From NCBI RefSeq assembly GCF_030272615.1, contig NC_081411.1, forward strand, positions 834,260,136-834,324,135: 64,000 nucleotides of DNA, given 5' to 3'. The notes under the pieces were generated by a model. It ran no database searches and was not told the DNA's origin. It worked only from the letters and a program-made list of their open reading frames with translations. Origin of the DNA: Cryptomeria japonica. Taxonomy: Eukaryota; Streptophyta; Pinopsida; Cupressales; Cupressaceae. Positions 22,332 to 33,760 of the stretch are shown one piece after another; the first letter of the stretch is position 1, and each line of letters begins with the position of its first letter. The position numbers were made by a program, and so were the translations under genes.

Positions 22332-23873
22332 ATGATGAAGAAAGAGGGTCCCGAGTTCAATAAGGATAAATACAAGATCTGGAAAGATAGAATGAAGATC
22401 TACATAAAATGTCTTGGTGTACAATATTGAAAGCAAGTTGAAACAACATATGTTTCTCCTACCACTACTCCCTTGACACCAAATGAACTCAGAGAGCAGC
22501 AAGATAACATGCAAGCCCTAGAAGCTATTGTAAGTACTTTGTCTACTTCAAAATATATTTATGTTCAAGGATTGGAAACTGCAGGTGAGGTTTGGGAAAA
22601 GTTAGAGACAATCTATGGAGGAAATGAGCATGTTCAAAGAGCCAAAGAGGAAAGCTTGAGAGGAAAGTTCGATGACATGAGAATGCTTGAAGGAGAGAAT
22701 ATTGGACAGTATGGTCAGAGAATCAAAGAAGTTGTTGGCGGCATAAAGAGTGCTGGAGGCAAAATAGAAGATGATTCTATAGTAAGTAAAATTCTAAGAA
22801 CTCTTCAACCTCAGTATTCTATAAGAGTATCAACAATCCAAGAACTTAGATCTATTTCAAAGGATACAGTGATTGTTGATTCATTGATTGGTAAGCTTAC
22901 AACTTTTGAGTTAAATAGTTTTGAAAATAGTGTGACAAAATCTACTAAATCTACCTTTAAAGCTTCTGTTACCAGTTCATTTGCTAGAAAAGGAAAAGAT
23001 ATATGTCAAAATCATGAGTGTAGGACAAGTCATGGAAGTAACTGGGGAAATGAAGACAATGAAGATCAAGTGATGGAACTTGAGGCATTGTTAGGAAAGA
23101 GATTTCCAAGAGGCACTAGTAAGTATAAAGGAAAGCTACCTTTGAAGTGTTTCTCTTGTAGTAAAATTGGTCATATTGCTGCTAACTACTCTAACACTAA
23201 TAAGAAAGAGAATTTTAGAAGATTCAAAGGAAAGGGCAAGAAACATTGTTTTGTTGCAGTAGATGAAGGTGTGACCGATGAGGAGTCGGAAGAAGAAGAT
23301 GAAAATGAAGAAATTGTGTTTGTAGCTTTGAAGGAGGAACTGTTTGATGAAAAGACACTAGTATATCATATGGAGAATAGTGATGAATGGATTATAGACA
23401 ATGACTTCTCACACCACATGACCGAAGATAAAAGTAAGTTCATAACCCTTAATGAATTCGATGGAGGTGTTGCTAGATTTGGAAACAACTCTCCTTGCAT
23501 GGTGAAAGATAAAGGTTCAATTTCTCTAAATGGGAAGAGTAATGTTGATGATGTATTTTGGGTTGATGGTCTTAAGCATAATCTTTTAAGTGTTGATCAA
23601 CTCAATGATAAAGGTTATTTGCTTGAGTGTAAGAGTGGAGTATGTAGAATTCTTGGAGGTAATGGCGAACTGATTTATACCAGGAAGCAAACTAGAGGTA
23701 ACTTATTCCATTTGAATAATAATATTAATAATTGTCTGGTTGCAAGAATGGAAGGCAGTTGGTTGTGGCATAAAAGATGTTGTCATGTTAATTTTGATAA
23801 TTTAGTTAAGATAAGAAAGTCAAGTGTTGTAAGAGGATTACCCCAACTTGTCAAAACAGATAGTGCGATATGA
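22332..23873 (+). pseudogene. Copia-B gag, protease and integrase N-terminus
   Basis: The frame opens at ATG 22332 (MMKKEGPEF, then KYKIWKDRMKIYIKCLG, the usual Copia gag start). It hits TGA at 22428, where W is expected, then runs open to TGA at 23871. Gag (UBN2 type: VWEKLETIYGGNEHVQRAK, SKILRTLQPQYSI) is followed by a zinc knuckle, CFSCSKIGHIAANY, whose last Cys has become Tyr. The protease site reads WIIDNDFSHHMT, so the D-S/T-G triad is lost. The HHCC-type integrase lead-in is LWHKRCCHVNF. The gag-pol start site is chosen because it is the first in-frame ATG after the PBS. Confidence 0.88.
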
Positions 23874-24902
23874 AAAGATTGTCAAATTGGTAAGATGACC
23901 TCTATTTCTTTCAAGAGAAATAATTGTATTTCTGAGAATGTTTTAGATTTGGTACATACTGATCTTTGTAGCCCTATGAGAACAAAGAGTTATTATGGTG
24001 ATATGTATTTCATGATCTTCACCAATGACTATTCTAAAATGATGTGGGTGACATTTTTGAGATAGAAATCCTAAGCATTTAATCAATTTAAATCATTTAA
24101 AGCTCTAGTTGAGAAGGAAACCAGTAAGAACTTGAAGTGTTTAAGATTAGAACAAGGAGGTAAATTCACATTTGATGAATTTGTTAAGTATTGTAATGAA
24201 TAGGGTATAAAGAGACAAATGTCTGCTCTGAGGACACCACAACAAAATGGCATAGCAGAAATGATGAACATAACAATAGTTGAAGCTGCAAGAACCATGT
24301 TATTGTAGGGTAATGTATCCAAAATGTTTTGGAGAGAAGCAGTCAATACTACTGTATACACTCTAAAATGGGTACTTGTAAAAAGAGGTAACAATAAGAC
24401 ACCCTATGAGATATGATATAAAAAAACCCTTTGTGTTATTTATTTTAAAATCTTTAGAAGTCAATGTTTTATTAAGAGAGATAACTACACTGAGAAATTT
24501 GATGCAAAATCTGATGAGGGGATTTTTCTTGGTTACTCTTCTAAGAGTAAAGCATATAAATGTTACAATAAGAGAACTAAGAAAATTGTTGAAAGTGATA
24601 ATGTAAAAGTTGATGATCTATCTGATAAGTCTGAAGGTACAAGCATATCAGAACCTAAAAAGGATGATAATGAGGAAAAGTTTGTGATTATTGAACTAGA
24701 AGAAAAGAATAATGAAGAACTAGCAAATGCAGAACTAGGTGCTCAACCGATAAGCAATGGAAATGAGGAAGAAGATGAAGAACCTAATGAAGAAGATGCA
24801 GAACCGACATACGCAATACCTAGATATATCAGATTGAATAATTCACAAGAGCAGATAATTAGTAATAAGAATGCAAGTGTGAAAACTAGGAGAAAGATCT
24901 AA
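23874..24902 (+). pseudogene. Copia-B integrase core and linker
   Basis: Same frame as gag. It contains LVHTDLCSPM (first catalytic Asp), the QQNGIAEMMN segment ahead of the catalytic Glu region, REAVNTTVYT and DEGIFLGYSSKSKAYKCYN. An acidic linker (24640-24800) follows. In-frame stops are at 24063, 24072, 24201, 24306, 24414 and 24900; no frameshift is evident. Several stops stand where relatives have Trp or Gln, consistent with C-to-T decay of methylated DNA. Confidence 0.85.
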
Positions 24903-26462
24903 GAGAACTCATGTTTGATATCTACAATAGAACCCAAGACAGTTAAGGAAGCACTAAAGGATGATGATTGGGTGAATGCAATGAATGAAGAATTAGATCA
25001 AATTGAGAAGAATCAGACATGGTCACTTGCTCATAGACCAGAGGATAAGAATTTAACTGGAACAAAATGGGTCTTTAGGAATAAATTGGATGAAGAAGGA
25101 AAGATTGTAAGAAACAAGGCAAGGTTAGTCTACAAAGGGTATGCTCAAGAGGAAGGTGAGGATTATGGTGAAACATTTGCACCTATTTCTAGATTAGAAG
25201 GAGTAAGGATGCTACTGGCATTTTCTACATATAAGAGATTCAAAGTTTACTAAATGGATGTCAAGTCAACCTTTCTAAATGGGATTCTAGAAGAAGAAGT
25301 ATACATTGAACATCCAGATGGATTTTCCTTGACCAATGATAAAGACATGGTGTGTAAATTGCACAAAACACTATATGGTCTTAAGCAGACACCAAGGGCA
25401 TGGTATGAGAGATTACATGCACATTTGATCAAAATTGGATTCCAATGTACCGGTGAGGACAACAAGATTTATTTGAAAATTGATGGAGACAAGATGTTGA
25501 TAGCATAAGTGTTTGTTGATGATATAATTTTTGGTGGAAATGATGATATGTGTATGGAATTTGCTGATATAATGAAAATGGAATTTTAAATATCTCTAAT
25601 CGGTAAAATTAAGTTATTTATTGGCTTACAAGTTCAACAACTGGATGGCGGTATCTTTATTTGTAAGAAATATATCAAAGAGGTATTGAAGACTTTTGGC
25701 ATGGAAGACTGCAAACTAGTAGGAACACCGATGGTGACTGGTTGCAAGTTGTCAAAGGAAGATGATTCCCCTGATGTTAGTGAAAAACAATACATATCTA
25801 TGATTGGCAAGATACACTATATTATCCATAGAAGACCAGACATTGCTCATACTGTTGGATTAGTGGCTAGATTTCAAAAAGAGCCTAAAGAGAGTCACAT
25901 TGTGGCTGTGAAGAAAAATTTTCGGTATCTAAAAGGCACAATAGACTATGGTTTATGGTATCCTTATAAAGGAGATTTTACTTTGGATGTCTTTATTGAT
26001 GCTGATTGGGCAGGTAATATGGATGATTAGAAAAGAACAACCGGTGGAGCTTTTCTACTTGGAGGAAGATTAGTGGCATAGATGAGCAAGAAACAAATTT
26101 GTGTTTCTCAATCTACAGCTGAAGCTAAGTATGTAGCTGCATCCATGAATTGCATGCATACAATATGGATGAGACATGTGCTAGAAGGATTCAAGATAGA
26201 TATGTTAAAACCAATGACTATCTATTGTGATAATACAAGTGCAATAAACATTTCTAAGAATCCTGTACTTCATTCCAGAACCAAGCACATTGAATTGAAG
26301 TATCACTTCCTAAGGGAAAGAGTTCAAGAAAAGGAGGTAAAGATGGAATATGTGAAGAGTAAAGATCAATTAGTTGATATCTTTACTAAGCCCTTACCAA
26401 AAGCTACCTTTGAGTTTTTTAGAGATAAACTAGGGGTTAGACCCCTACACTGGAAGAACTAA
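24903..26462 (+). pseudogene. Copia-B reverse transcriptase and RNase H
   Basis: Reverse transcriptase starts with the block WVNAMNEELDQIEKNQTW and GTKWVFRNKLDEEG. It keeps MDVKSTFLNGILEEEVY, YGLKQTPRAWYERL and the catalytic FVDD, with stops just before (25506) and within (25251, 25587). RNase H keeps DADWAGNMDD, SQSTAEAKYVAA and YCDNTSAINISKNP, and ends DIFTKPLPKATFEFFRDKLG. Stops at 26028 and 26079 break it. The total gag-pol frame is 1377 codons in a single register with 13 stops. Confidence 0.9.
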
Positions 26463-26840
26463 AGGATGGAGATCCATCAATCCTATGGATTTCATGTTTA
26501 CTTTTCACTAAGGATTGATGAAGGTGCAGGATACTCCTTTGGGGAGAAAGTCTGATGTAAAGTTCTGATTTGAGTAGTAGAGATGATGGAAGAGGCAGTA
26601 ACAGAATTGAAGACAAGTGATGCATTTACATCTTTGGCATTGTTGTCAAAAGGGGAGAAGAAAAGAATAGAAATCAAATATGGAAGATATGGGTGAAGTT
26701 TAAGATCGGATTGAGAGAAGCATTGGTTAAGGGGGAGATGACAAAAGGAGGAGAATTGACATAAGTTGTGAGATCGGCAAGCTAGTTGCAGATGATGATG
26801 TTACTCTGATTGTATATCTGATTGGTGTTTCCATCAATTC
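26463..26840 (+). other. Copia-B 3' untranslated region
   Basis: Non-coding stretch from the pol stop to the PPT, purine-rich in its second half. Confidence 0.7.
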
Positions 26841-26853
26841 CAAAGGGGGATAT
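26841..26853 (+). other. Copia-B polypurine tract
   Basis: CAAAGGGGGATAT directly before the LTR start TGTTGGCATTTGG. Confidence 0.85.
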
Positions 26854-28551
26854 TGTTGGCATTTGGCATAACCGATACAAATGCAGGTGATGCAGTTGAA
26901 GCTGGATGACTGCACTGGTAAAGGATATAAGTCTATTTGTTATGAAGAGATTGAGATTCTATGAAAAGATGACATGACCAGTTATTTGTATTTCCATTGA
27001 TGGCAATTGATTTTTTTGATGTTCCCAATGTCTTGTTTTGTCATCTAAGTGATTTGGTTTACTGGAAGATAAGGTTTACTGGCGAAGAGCTAAAGTCTGT
27101 GAAATAGGACTTTAACCAGTAAAGCAGAGTTGTTTTGATTGTTGTGATGATTGGTGATTTGTGGTTTGGATGGTGAACTTGTATCATGGAAAGGTGTATG
27201 TGACTAGAAATGGAACTTGTGGAGATTACCGAAAGGCATGTTTCAAATTTTTGATGAAGTTTTGCTAAGGTTTTAGTAGGGTTTAAGACTGGTGAACAAA
27301 TCATCAAACCGGTAATGATTTATGTTATGATAGTGATCAATGGTGAGTCTACATGAAGTTGGTAACATGACACAACCCATGTGAAATATTTAATTGTTTT
27401 TTCAGTGCAATTCAAGGAATATTTTCTTGGGAATCAACAAAACGCTTAGTAGAGTGTTTTGAGGGTTTGACTTTGGTACAGATCAGATTTCCATGATGGG
27501 TTACAATCAACCAATGATTGATATTGCATTGTAATTTGTTGTAATGATCTATATATTGATTTGTGATGATCTCTTATGATTTGAATTGTAAATTCAAGAT
27601 GTAATTAGGGTATTGTAGCCGACCTAGTTGAAATGTCTATTTAGGATGACACAATTGATGTTTAGTGTGTCAGTGGTCTTAGAGAATGTGTTAAGCCATC
27701 CAAGAGAAGTGTGAGATCTACCTGATAATTGCAGAGTGTTGTGTATAACTAGATCTGATCAAGCAAGCAGAGAAGTGCAAGTAACAGATCATTCTTTCAC
27801 TGTTGTTTCCTAACAGTTGCAACTGGTTAAATCCCTTGACCGGGTAGGTCCTAACAAGCCTTAAACATTGAAGTCCTCTAACAAGGAAGCTATCAAAAGA
27901 GTGTTAAATCCTCTCATGAGGTTGATCCTAATAGATCATCAAGATCCTAACTAGGCTACAAGGAAAATCCCCTAACCGGGTGACTCCTAACAGGGTTTGC
28001 TCCTAACCGGGCATATTGTAAGCTCCTAACAGGACTAAGCTCCTAACATGGAATAATTTGAAAGAGTCCAATATTTGTGGGTACCAACTCCCACTGTGGT
28101 TTTTCCCTATTTGGGTTTCCACATCAAAAACTTATGGTGTTCATGTCTGGGATGGTTTTCATGTGATGTTCTTGTTTATGTTTCATTTCATGCATTATTT
28201 CTGAGACACCGGTTATGATGTTTTATTAGAAGTTTATCAAAGGTTAGCAGTACTAATAAGGAGTTGTTTGAGAAAATTTTTGATCTGATTGATAAGGTTA
28301 ACGAGTTGGTAAATGATCAAGTTTATATGATTTCTTTGGTGGTGAAAGTATTGATAGATATGGTAAATGATTTGATTAATGTGTTAAGAAAATATAATAA
28401 AGAGGTTATTAGGTCTGATTAAAGAAGTTGAGAAATTTGTTAAATGGTTTCAGATTTGATATAAGTTTGTTTTTGGAGTTGAAGTTTCAATTGGTCTTAA
28501 TACTGATTCATCCCCCCTCTCAGTATTAATCGGATCCTCATAGGATTAACA
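26854..28551 (+). repeat. Copia-B right LTR (1698 bp)
   Basis: Complete LTR, TGTTGGCATT...GGATTAACA, next to the target duplication TTCAT. It carries a CTCCTAACMGGG decamer cluster (27830-28050), the TGGTTTTTCCCTATTTGGGT module, and a perfect 10-bp hairpin at 28497-28529, 22 nt from its end. Confidence 0.92.
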
Positions 28552-28556
28552 TTCAT

Positions 28557-29110
28557 CTCTCTTGATATAACATTTGCTACCAAATACTCTGAAATATCTC
28601 ATAGTAGGAACATGACCAAACCAAATCTCATAAGGAGTCTTACCGGTATCACCTTTGATATAAAATTTGTTGAATGTGTAAACAAAAGTGCTAATAGATT
28701 CTCTCCAGTAGATCTTCAGAATTTTTCCCTCAATCAGCATAGTCCTTGCAGCATCCAAGACAGTTCTATTCTTCCTTTCAACAACTTCATTCTACTGAGG
28801 GGTTCTAGGAGCAGATAATTGTCTTCTAATCCAATGCTTCTCACAAAATGAATTGAACTCATGAGAAAAAAATTCTCTGACTCTATCAGATCTCAAATAT
28901 TTCACCTTTAGTCCAAACTTAGTCTCAAACTTTTCTTTGAATATCTTGAATTTGTCCAATGCTTCTGATTTCTCCTTCAAAAAGACAACCCACGTCATCC
29001 TAGAATAATGATCAATTAGCAACATGAAATATCTGTCACCCTGCACACTTCTAACATTTGTAGGTCCACATAGGTCGATATGCACAAGATCTAGTAGTCC
29101 ATTTGATGTA
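28557..29110 (-). pseudogene. Copia-A integrase core, 5' part (split by Copia-B)
   Basis: Minus-strand translation gives MHIDLCGPTNVRSVQGDRYF with the first catalytic Asp and DHYSRMTWVVFLKEKSEA. It continues to LRSDRVREFFSHEF (second Asp region; the usual GGEF has become VREF) and LSAPRTPQ, then ARTMLIEGKILKIYWRE and YEIWFGHVPTMRYFRVFG, after which Copia-B intervenes. A TAG stop separates two open pieces near 28793. The continuation is at 15757-16307. Confidence 0.85.
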
Positions 29111-29690
29111 TACTATTTTCTCTTGAAAGAAATCCTTTTTTCTTATCCAACTGACATTCCTTACATACCAGATTAGCAGGCTTAATAATTTTAGGTAGAT
29201 CTCTAAGATCTTGTCTAGAACAGATTTTAATCATTGAATCAAAGTTTACATGAGACATTGTCTTATTCCATAGCCAACTCTCATCAATTTGAGCAATCAA
29301 ACAACTTTTCTTGCCGACATTGAAATAAAAAATGTTACCTTCAGTATTAGTTCCAGATGCAATCTATATACTGGAGGCATTTTGGATCTTCCATTTTCCA
29401 TCCTTGAATTGTAGATCATAACCTTTATCAACCATCTATCCAACACTCAAAAGATTATGCTTTAAACCTTTAACATACAAGACATCATCAATGTTATGCT
29501 TACCATCAAAAGAAATAGAATCTCTCCCATGGATTACACAGGCTTTGTCATCTCCAAATCTAACTATTCCACCATGATATCTTTCCATACTCACAAATTT
29601 TATTTTATCACAAGTCATATGATGTGAACAACTGCTATCAATTACCCATTCATCTTTCTCTTCAACTTTAGTATCTAAGGATTTCTCCTC
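29111..29690 (-). pseudogene. Copia-A protease and pre-integrase region
   Basis: The protease-like part (SSCSHHMTCDKIKFVSMERY) and the following NIDDVLYVKGLKHNLLSVG motif are typical of Copia. The pre-integrase zinc region contains ESWLWNKTMSHVNFDSMIKI and CKECQLDKKKGF. Stop codons lie between the open pieces. Confidence 0.8.
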
Positions 29691-30638
29691 TATAGCACAA
29701 CTTGTGGAATCAACAGGTACAAGTCTATCTTCTTTAATGGCAATAAATACAACTTCATCTCCTTCTGATTCTTCATCTGTAACACCTTCATTAGTAGCAT
29801 ATTAAGAGTTCTCCTAATTCCTATACTTCTGGTTAGGTTTGTAGGGTTTATCATACTTCTCATGGTTTTATATCTATCATTCCCATCATGCTTATCAAAC
29901 TTGTCATGCCTGTCATACTTAGCCATTCTCTCTAGGCATCTAAAAGAAAAATGTCCTATCTTATTACAAGAGAAATATTTCAAAGGAAACTTTCCATCAT
30001 ACTTACCGGCTCCTTTAGGCAATCTCTAGGAAATCAATGCTTCTAGCTCATCTAGCTCTCTTTCTTGCTCTTCCATCTATTTTCTCTCTCTTTCATATCT
30101 AGATATTCTGCACTCATCGAGATCATACTTTTGTTTACCAGATACAAACACTGATGCTCTAAATGTTGTCTCAGACTTTCTATGTGATTCTCAAAATTCA
30201 CTCAACTCAAATGTAGAAATATTTCCAACCAAAATATCCCTTGTCATTGTCGTCATACTCCAAATCTCATCAATAGCAGCAACCTTATGTTTATAAGAAG
30301 GAGGCAAAGATCTCAACACCTTAGCAACAATTTCATCTTCCTCAATGGTTCCACTGGCACATATTATACCTAGGACAAGATCATTTACCTTAGCCATGAA
30401 AGAGTTTATGTTCTCATCATCTCCCATCTTCAATGTCTCATATTTTTCTTTTAAACTCTGCAACTTAGCAACTTTCACTTGTTTATCACCTTCATACAGG
30501 ATCTCAAGCTTCTCCCAGATTTGATGTGTGGTCTGAAGTCCCATTACTTTTGCCATCTTAGAATTAGTCACGACACTAAGCAATTCTTCCTTCTCTCTAA
30601 TAGTATTCTCAACTTCCTTCATCTCATTCGGAGCAGTT
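29691..30638 (-). pseudogene. Copia-A gag, C-terminal two thirds
   Basis: Resumes after the inserted TIR element with TAPNEMKEVENTIREKEELL and QIWEKLEILYEGDKQVKVAK. Next come GTIEEDEIVAKVLRSLPPSY and a zinc knuckle YFSCNKIGHFSFRC, where the first Cys is Tyr. Stops occur after LSEF and twice in the linker before the knuckle. Confidence 0.85.
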
Positions 30639-31640
30639 AGTGGGTGAACCCACAATAGTGGGTTACATGTTTTTGCCAACTTTGACACTACAATATTCAT
30701 TTTCAAAAAAAACTTCAAATTCAGACACCTATTGCTTCTAAACCGTAAGGAATTTGTAGATGATGTGAACTAGTGATTTGTGTCATTTTCTATTTAGATT
30801 TTAAATTTTTTTTTTATAATTTTTGGAATCAATTTGTTTCCATTCTTCTATCTCCCTTGAAAACTTTTTTTTTCAAAAAACATCATTTTAAAAGAGTGAT
30901 ACTCACTCTAAATAGCATAACTTTTTTTTCTATAATAGATATGAACGTGATTCTTTCGAATTTGGTTTTTTAACATCCATATCTAGTGTTTAAAATTGGT
31001 TTTATAATATTATCTTTTTTTTTTAATATTTAATTAAGATTTGAAGTCGAGTTAATTGTAATTTTGACATATGCCCATTTGATATTATATAACTTGTTGT
31101 ATATGTAATGAAAATCTTTTTTTTTTGGTTGGAAAGAGGACTTCAATACCTAGTGCCTAAATATTTTTCAGTTTTTTTTGGGTGACATTTACTATTTTTC
31201 CATAAGCATTGAACAAAGAAGTTCATGTTCGGTGAAAACCCTACATTCATAAGAAATAAAATAAAAATATATTAATGAAATTAAATGTATTAAAAACTAT
31301 ACTATTTGGAAAGCTTATATTAAGGGCTAAATACTTAAAAAAATAAAACTTCTAAGTGAATTCATTTGACCCCCTCTCCCCCCCCAAAAAAATGTAAAAT
31401 TGGTTTTTTATCAGCATTTGATAGATGCAAGGGAGACTCCACTGCAAGTATGATTTAGAAGTAGAGAGGTTCTATCCAATAAATTTTGATCTGAGAACCT
31501 TTGATATAACTCTCTTCAATTAATTACTTCAAATGGGATCTCTTAAAGCTTAAATCATTATATTTTCTAAAAAATGTTGATTTTAGAAAAAATCAAGATG
31601 TACAAAAAAGTGGGAACCAAAATTGTGAGTTCACCCCAGT
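30639..31640. mobile_element. TIR element of about 1 kb (MITE-like) inserted in Copia-A gag
   Basis: An AT-rich, non-coding block splits the gag frame. Its ends are inverted repeats: GGGTGAACCCACAAT at 30642 and, reverse-complemented, GGGTGAACTCACAAT at 31636. They match 14 of 15, and weaker pairing continues for about 34 bp. AGT flanks both sides (30639-30641 and 31638-31640), a possible 3-bp target duplication. Gag resumes on each side in the expected order (VPLNGL... then ...TAPNEM), which supports a clean insertion. No transposase frame is seen, so it is non-autonomous. The superfamily is undecided. Confidence 0.72.
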
Positions 31641-31795
31641 CCATTCAGAGGAACAGTAGAGGCATTCTTTGTAATCTTCCAGAAATCTTCTCCAAGACAT
31701 TTGAAGTGCACTTCCATCCAGTTCTTCCATATAGAATATTTACTTCCATCAAACCTCAGACTGTCCTTCTTAAAGATAACACCTTGAGTTGCCAT
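31641..31795 (-). pseudogene. Copia-A gag N-terminus
   Basis: ATG at 31795, 43 nt after the PBS: MATQGVIFKKDSLRFDGSKY then SIWKNWMEVHFKCLGEDFW, the standard start of Copia gag. It is cut after NASTVPLNGL by the TIR element. Confidence 0.8.
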
Positions 31796-31837
31796 CCTGG
31801 ATCTCCTCAAGCAGTTAAGCTTCTATCGAAGGATCTA

Positions 31838-31850
31838 GCTCTGATACCAA
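31838..31850 (-). other. Copia-A primer binding site
   Basis: TTGGTATCAGAGC on the minus strand, one base from the 5' LTR. A perfect initiator tRNA-Met match. Confidence 0.92.
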
Positions 31851-31851
31851 T

Positions 31852-33104
31852 TGTTAGTAGCAACCAAGAAGGAAGACTGAGAGGGGGGGTGAATCAGTCT
31901 TCATCGGAGCAACAAATTTAACTACAAAAATAGATTTGATAAACTGCAGTAATAAGACAGATAAGCAAATTAAAAGCACAACACACAACACCAAGATTTT
32001 GACATGGAAATTTTGGTTAAGGGAAAAAACCATGATGGGAACCTACCCACAGTAAGATGATACTCTACAGTAGTATGTGAAAATATTAAAATGGGGAATT
32101 CACATGCATTCAGGCACACTGCCTAGAGCTCATTGCTCAAATATAATGGCCCGGAAGGCTACAATCCTCAAGGAAGTCTCACTGACTTACAATAAGATTC
32201 GGACTACAATCTGGAAGAAATAAACTGGAAGAATAGCATGTCCAAATGCCTAATTACATTTTCGGTTAAGCACATTTGTCTGCTCTGCAACACCAATCTC
32301 TTCTCAATCTCAACACTAAAGGATAAATCTCTTGTTCACACATACACCACTCTCTGATAATGCAGACACAACATTGACACCTAAATTACATGAATATATC
32401 ACCTATATATACAATTCATCAACCTTGATAACAAGGTTAGCTAAACCCTCAACCCTCAATTACTAAATTACATCACACAATACAAGGATCGACCACCAGA
32501 CTAATACAATGATTTACATGACATAAAATGGACCTAAATCAAATTCCCAAATGCACAAATCCACCAGAAGTCATGACAAGATCAACCGAAATATGCTACA
32601 CCACTGGGAAAACCACATAACATGAAAAATCATCACCAGTTGATATAAACCATCAAAAACTCGCACAATGATCAATGCAGATCACCAAAAAAATAGGACA
32701 TGGCTAGGAAACACCAACAAGAACATTATAATCATTAGTAACAATTGCACCAACACCACTTATCAAATCTTCATATGTCAACATCTAAAATCTCAAGAAT
32801 ATAACCGATCACCAATTGTCACAAAGAAAGATAACTTGCGGAGCACCAAATAACAATTCATATGAAACAAAGATACACAATACCATTCCAAATAATATCC
32901 CAAAATATTAGCACAAGATCTGATCACACCAGAATATACCGGAGGGATTACTGAACTTTGAAAAATAGTGATCAACAAAACAACACTACAAACCGGATCA
33001 TAAGATCTTCCCAATCTGCAATCACCAAAGAAATACATAGGAATATGTTGACATAAATGACAACAACATATCCTAGCAGAAAAAATGATCAACAATATCC
33101 AACA
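31852..33104 (-). repeat. Copia-A 5' LTR (1253 bp)
   Basis: Minus-strand TGTTGGATATTG...CTACTAACA. It contains a TATA box and a hairpin AGACTGA/TCAGTCT 22 nt from the PBS side. Copia-D coding sequence abuts its outer edge. Confidence 0.9.
32404..32411 (-). promoter_or_regulatory. TATA box of the Copia-A LTR
   Basis: Minus strand TATATATA within TTGTATATATAGGTGA, about 550 nt before the LTR end. It would place the start of the transcript and R near 32375. Confidence 0.5.
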
Positions 33105-33706
33105 TGGAGTTCTTTCTAGATATATGTCCAATCCTGGTAGAGTTCATTGGGATGCAATCAAAAGAGTCTTCAAGGGTATCTTAGAGTATTCTTTGCTTTA
33201 TCATGGTAATTTGGTTGGAGAAGTGATTTCCCTTGATATTCATGCTTATGTGGATTCAAAATGGGCAGATGATATTGATAGAAAAATATCCACCTGTGCT
33301 TATGTGTTTACTTTGTTTGGTGGTGCAATTAGTTGGATGAGTAAGCGACAGGTTGTGGTTCTTTGTCCACTACAAAAGAAGAGTATATGGAAGCTACTCA
33401 TGCTTGTAAAGAATCCATTTGGCTTAAAATAATTTGTTTAGATATTGGAATAAAAAAAGTGTAGTGATAGTTTATTGTGACAGTAAGAGTGTGATCTGCC
33501 TAGCTAAGAACTCGACATTTCATGCCCAAACGAAACACATTGATGTTCAGTATCATTTTGTTAGAGATATGGTCAAAGGTGGTAGGGTGAAGTTAGTTAA
33601 GGTAGATACTTTGATGAATGTTATAGATTCTTTAACTAAGGATATAAGCACAAAGAAGTTCAAATGGTATTCAAAGTCTATGGGCCTCATGGCACCTAGC
33701 AATTAA
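33105..33706 (+). pseudogene. Copia-D RNase H
   Basis: Contains SRYMSNPGRVHWDAIKRVFK, then YVDSKWADDIDRKISTCAYV and AISWMSKRQ. After a one-base loss near 33365 the next frame shows the ATHACKESIWLK-like segment and VYCDSKSVICLAKNSTFHAQ. It ends in FKWYSKSMGLMAPSN, the usual Copia C-terminus. Confidence 0.85.
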
Positions 33707-33760
33707 ATTATTGTGTTGATACTCCCTTTGCTCTTGCAAGGTATTCAAAAAGTGGGAGAA

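Larger units (their letters stand above)
16308..28556 (+). mobile_element. Copia-B: nested Ty1/Copia element with TTCAT target duplication
   Basis: Plus-strand Copia element inserted in Copia-A integrase. The 5-bp duplication TTCAT is present at 16308-16312 and 28552-28556. Order: left LTR (interrupted by Copia-C), PBS, gag-protease-integrase-reverse transcriptase-RNase H in one frame, PPT, right LTR. LTRs begin TGTTGGCATTTGG and end TTAACA/TTTACA. All disabling lesions found in gag-pol are stop codons, so it was intact at insertion. Confidence 0.92.
15158..33104 (-). mobile_element. Copia-A: old nested Ty1/Copia element lacking reverse transcriptase
   Basis: Minus-strand order: complete 5' LTR (31852-33104), PBS, gag interrupted by a TIR element, protease, integrase interrupted by Copia-B, integrase C-terminus, then directly PPT and a 3' LTR remnant (15158-15736). 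The reverse transcriptase and RNase H that normally follow integrase are missing. The 3' LTR is cut by the coding-free Gypsy element, so the rest lies left of the window. The two LTR pieces are clearly diverged, which suggests an old insertion. The integrase-gag order is that of Copia elements. Confidence 0.85.

Noticed and set aside
22473-23873. 466-codon frame as a host gene
   Set aside because: It is gag-protease of Copia-B, starting internally at a Met after the stop at 22428.
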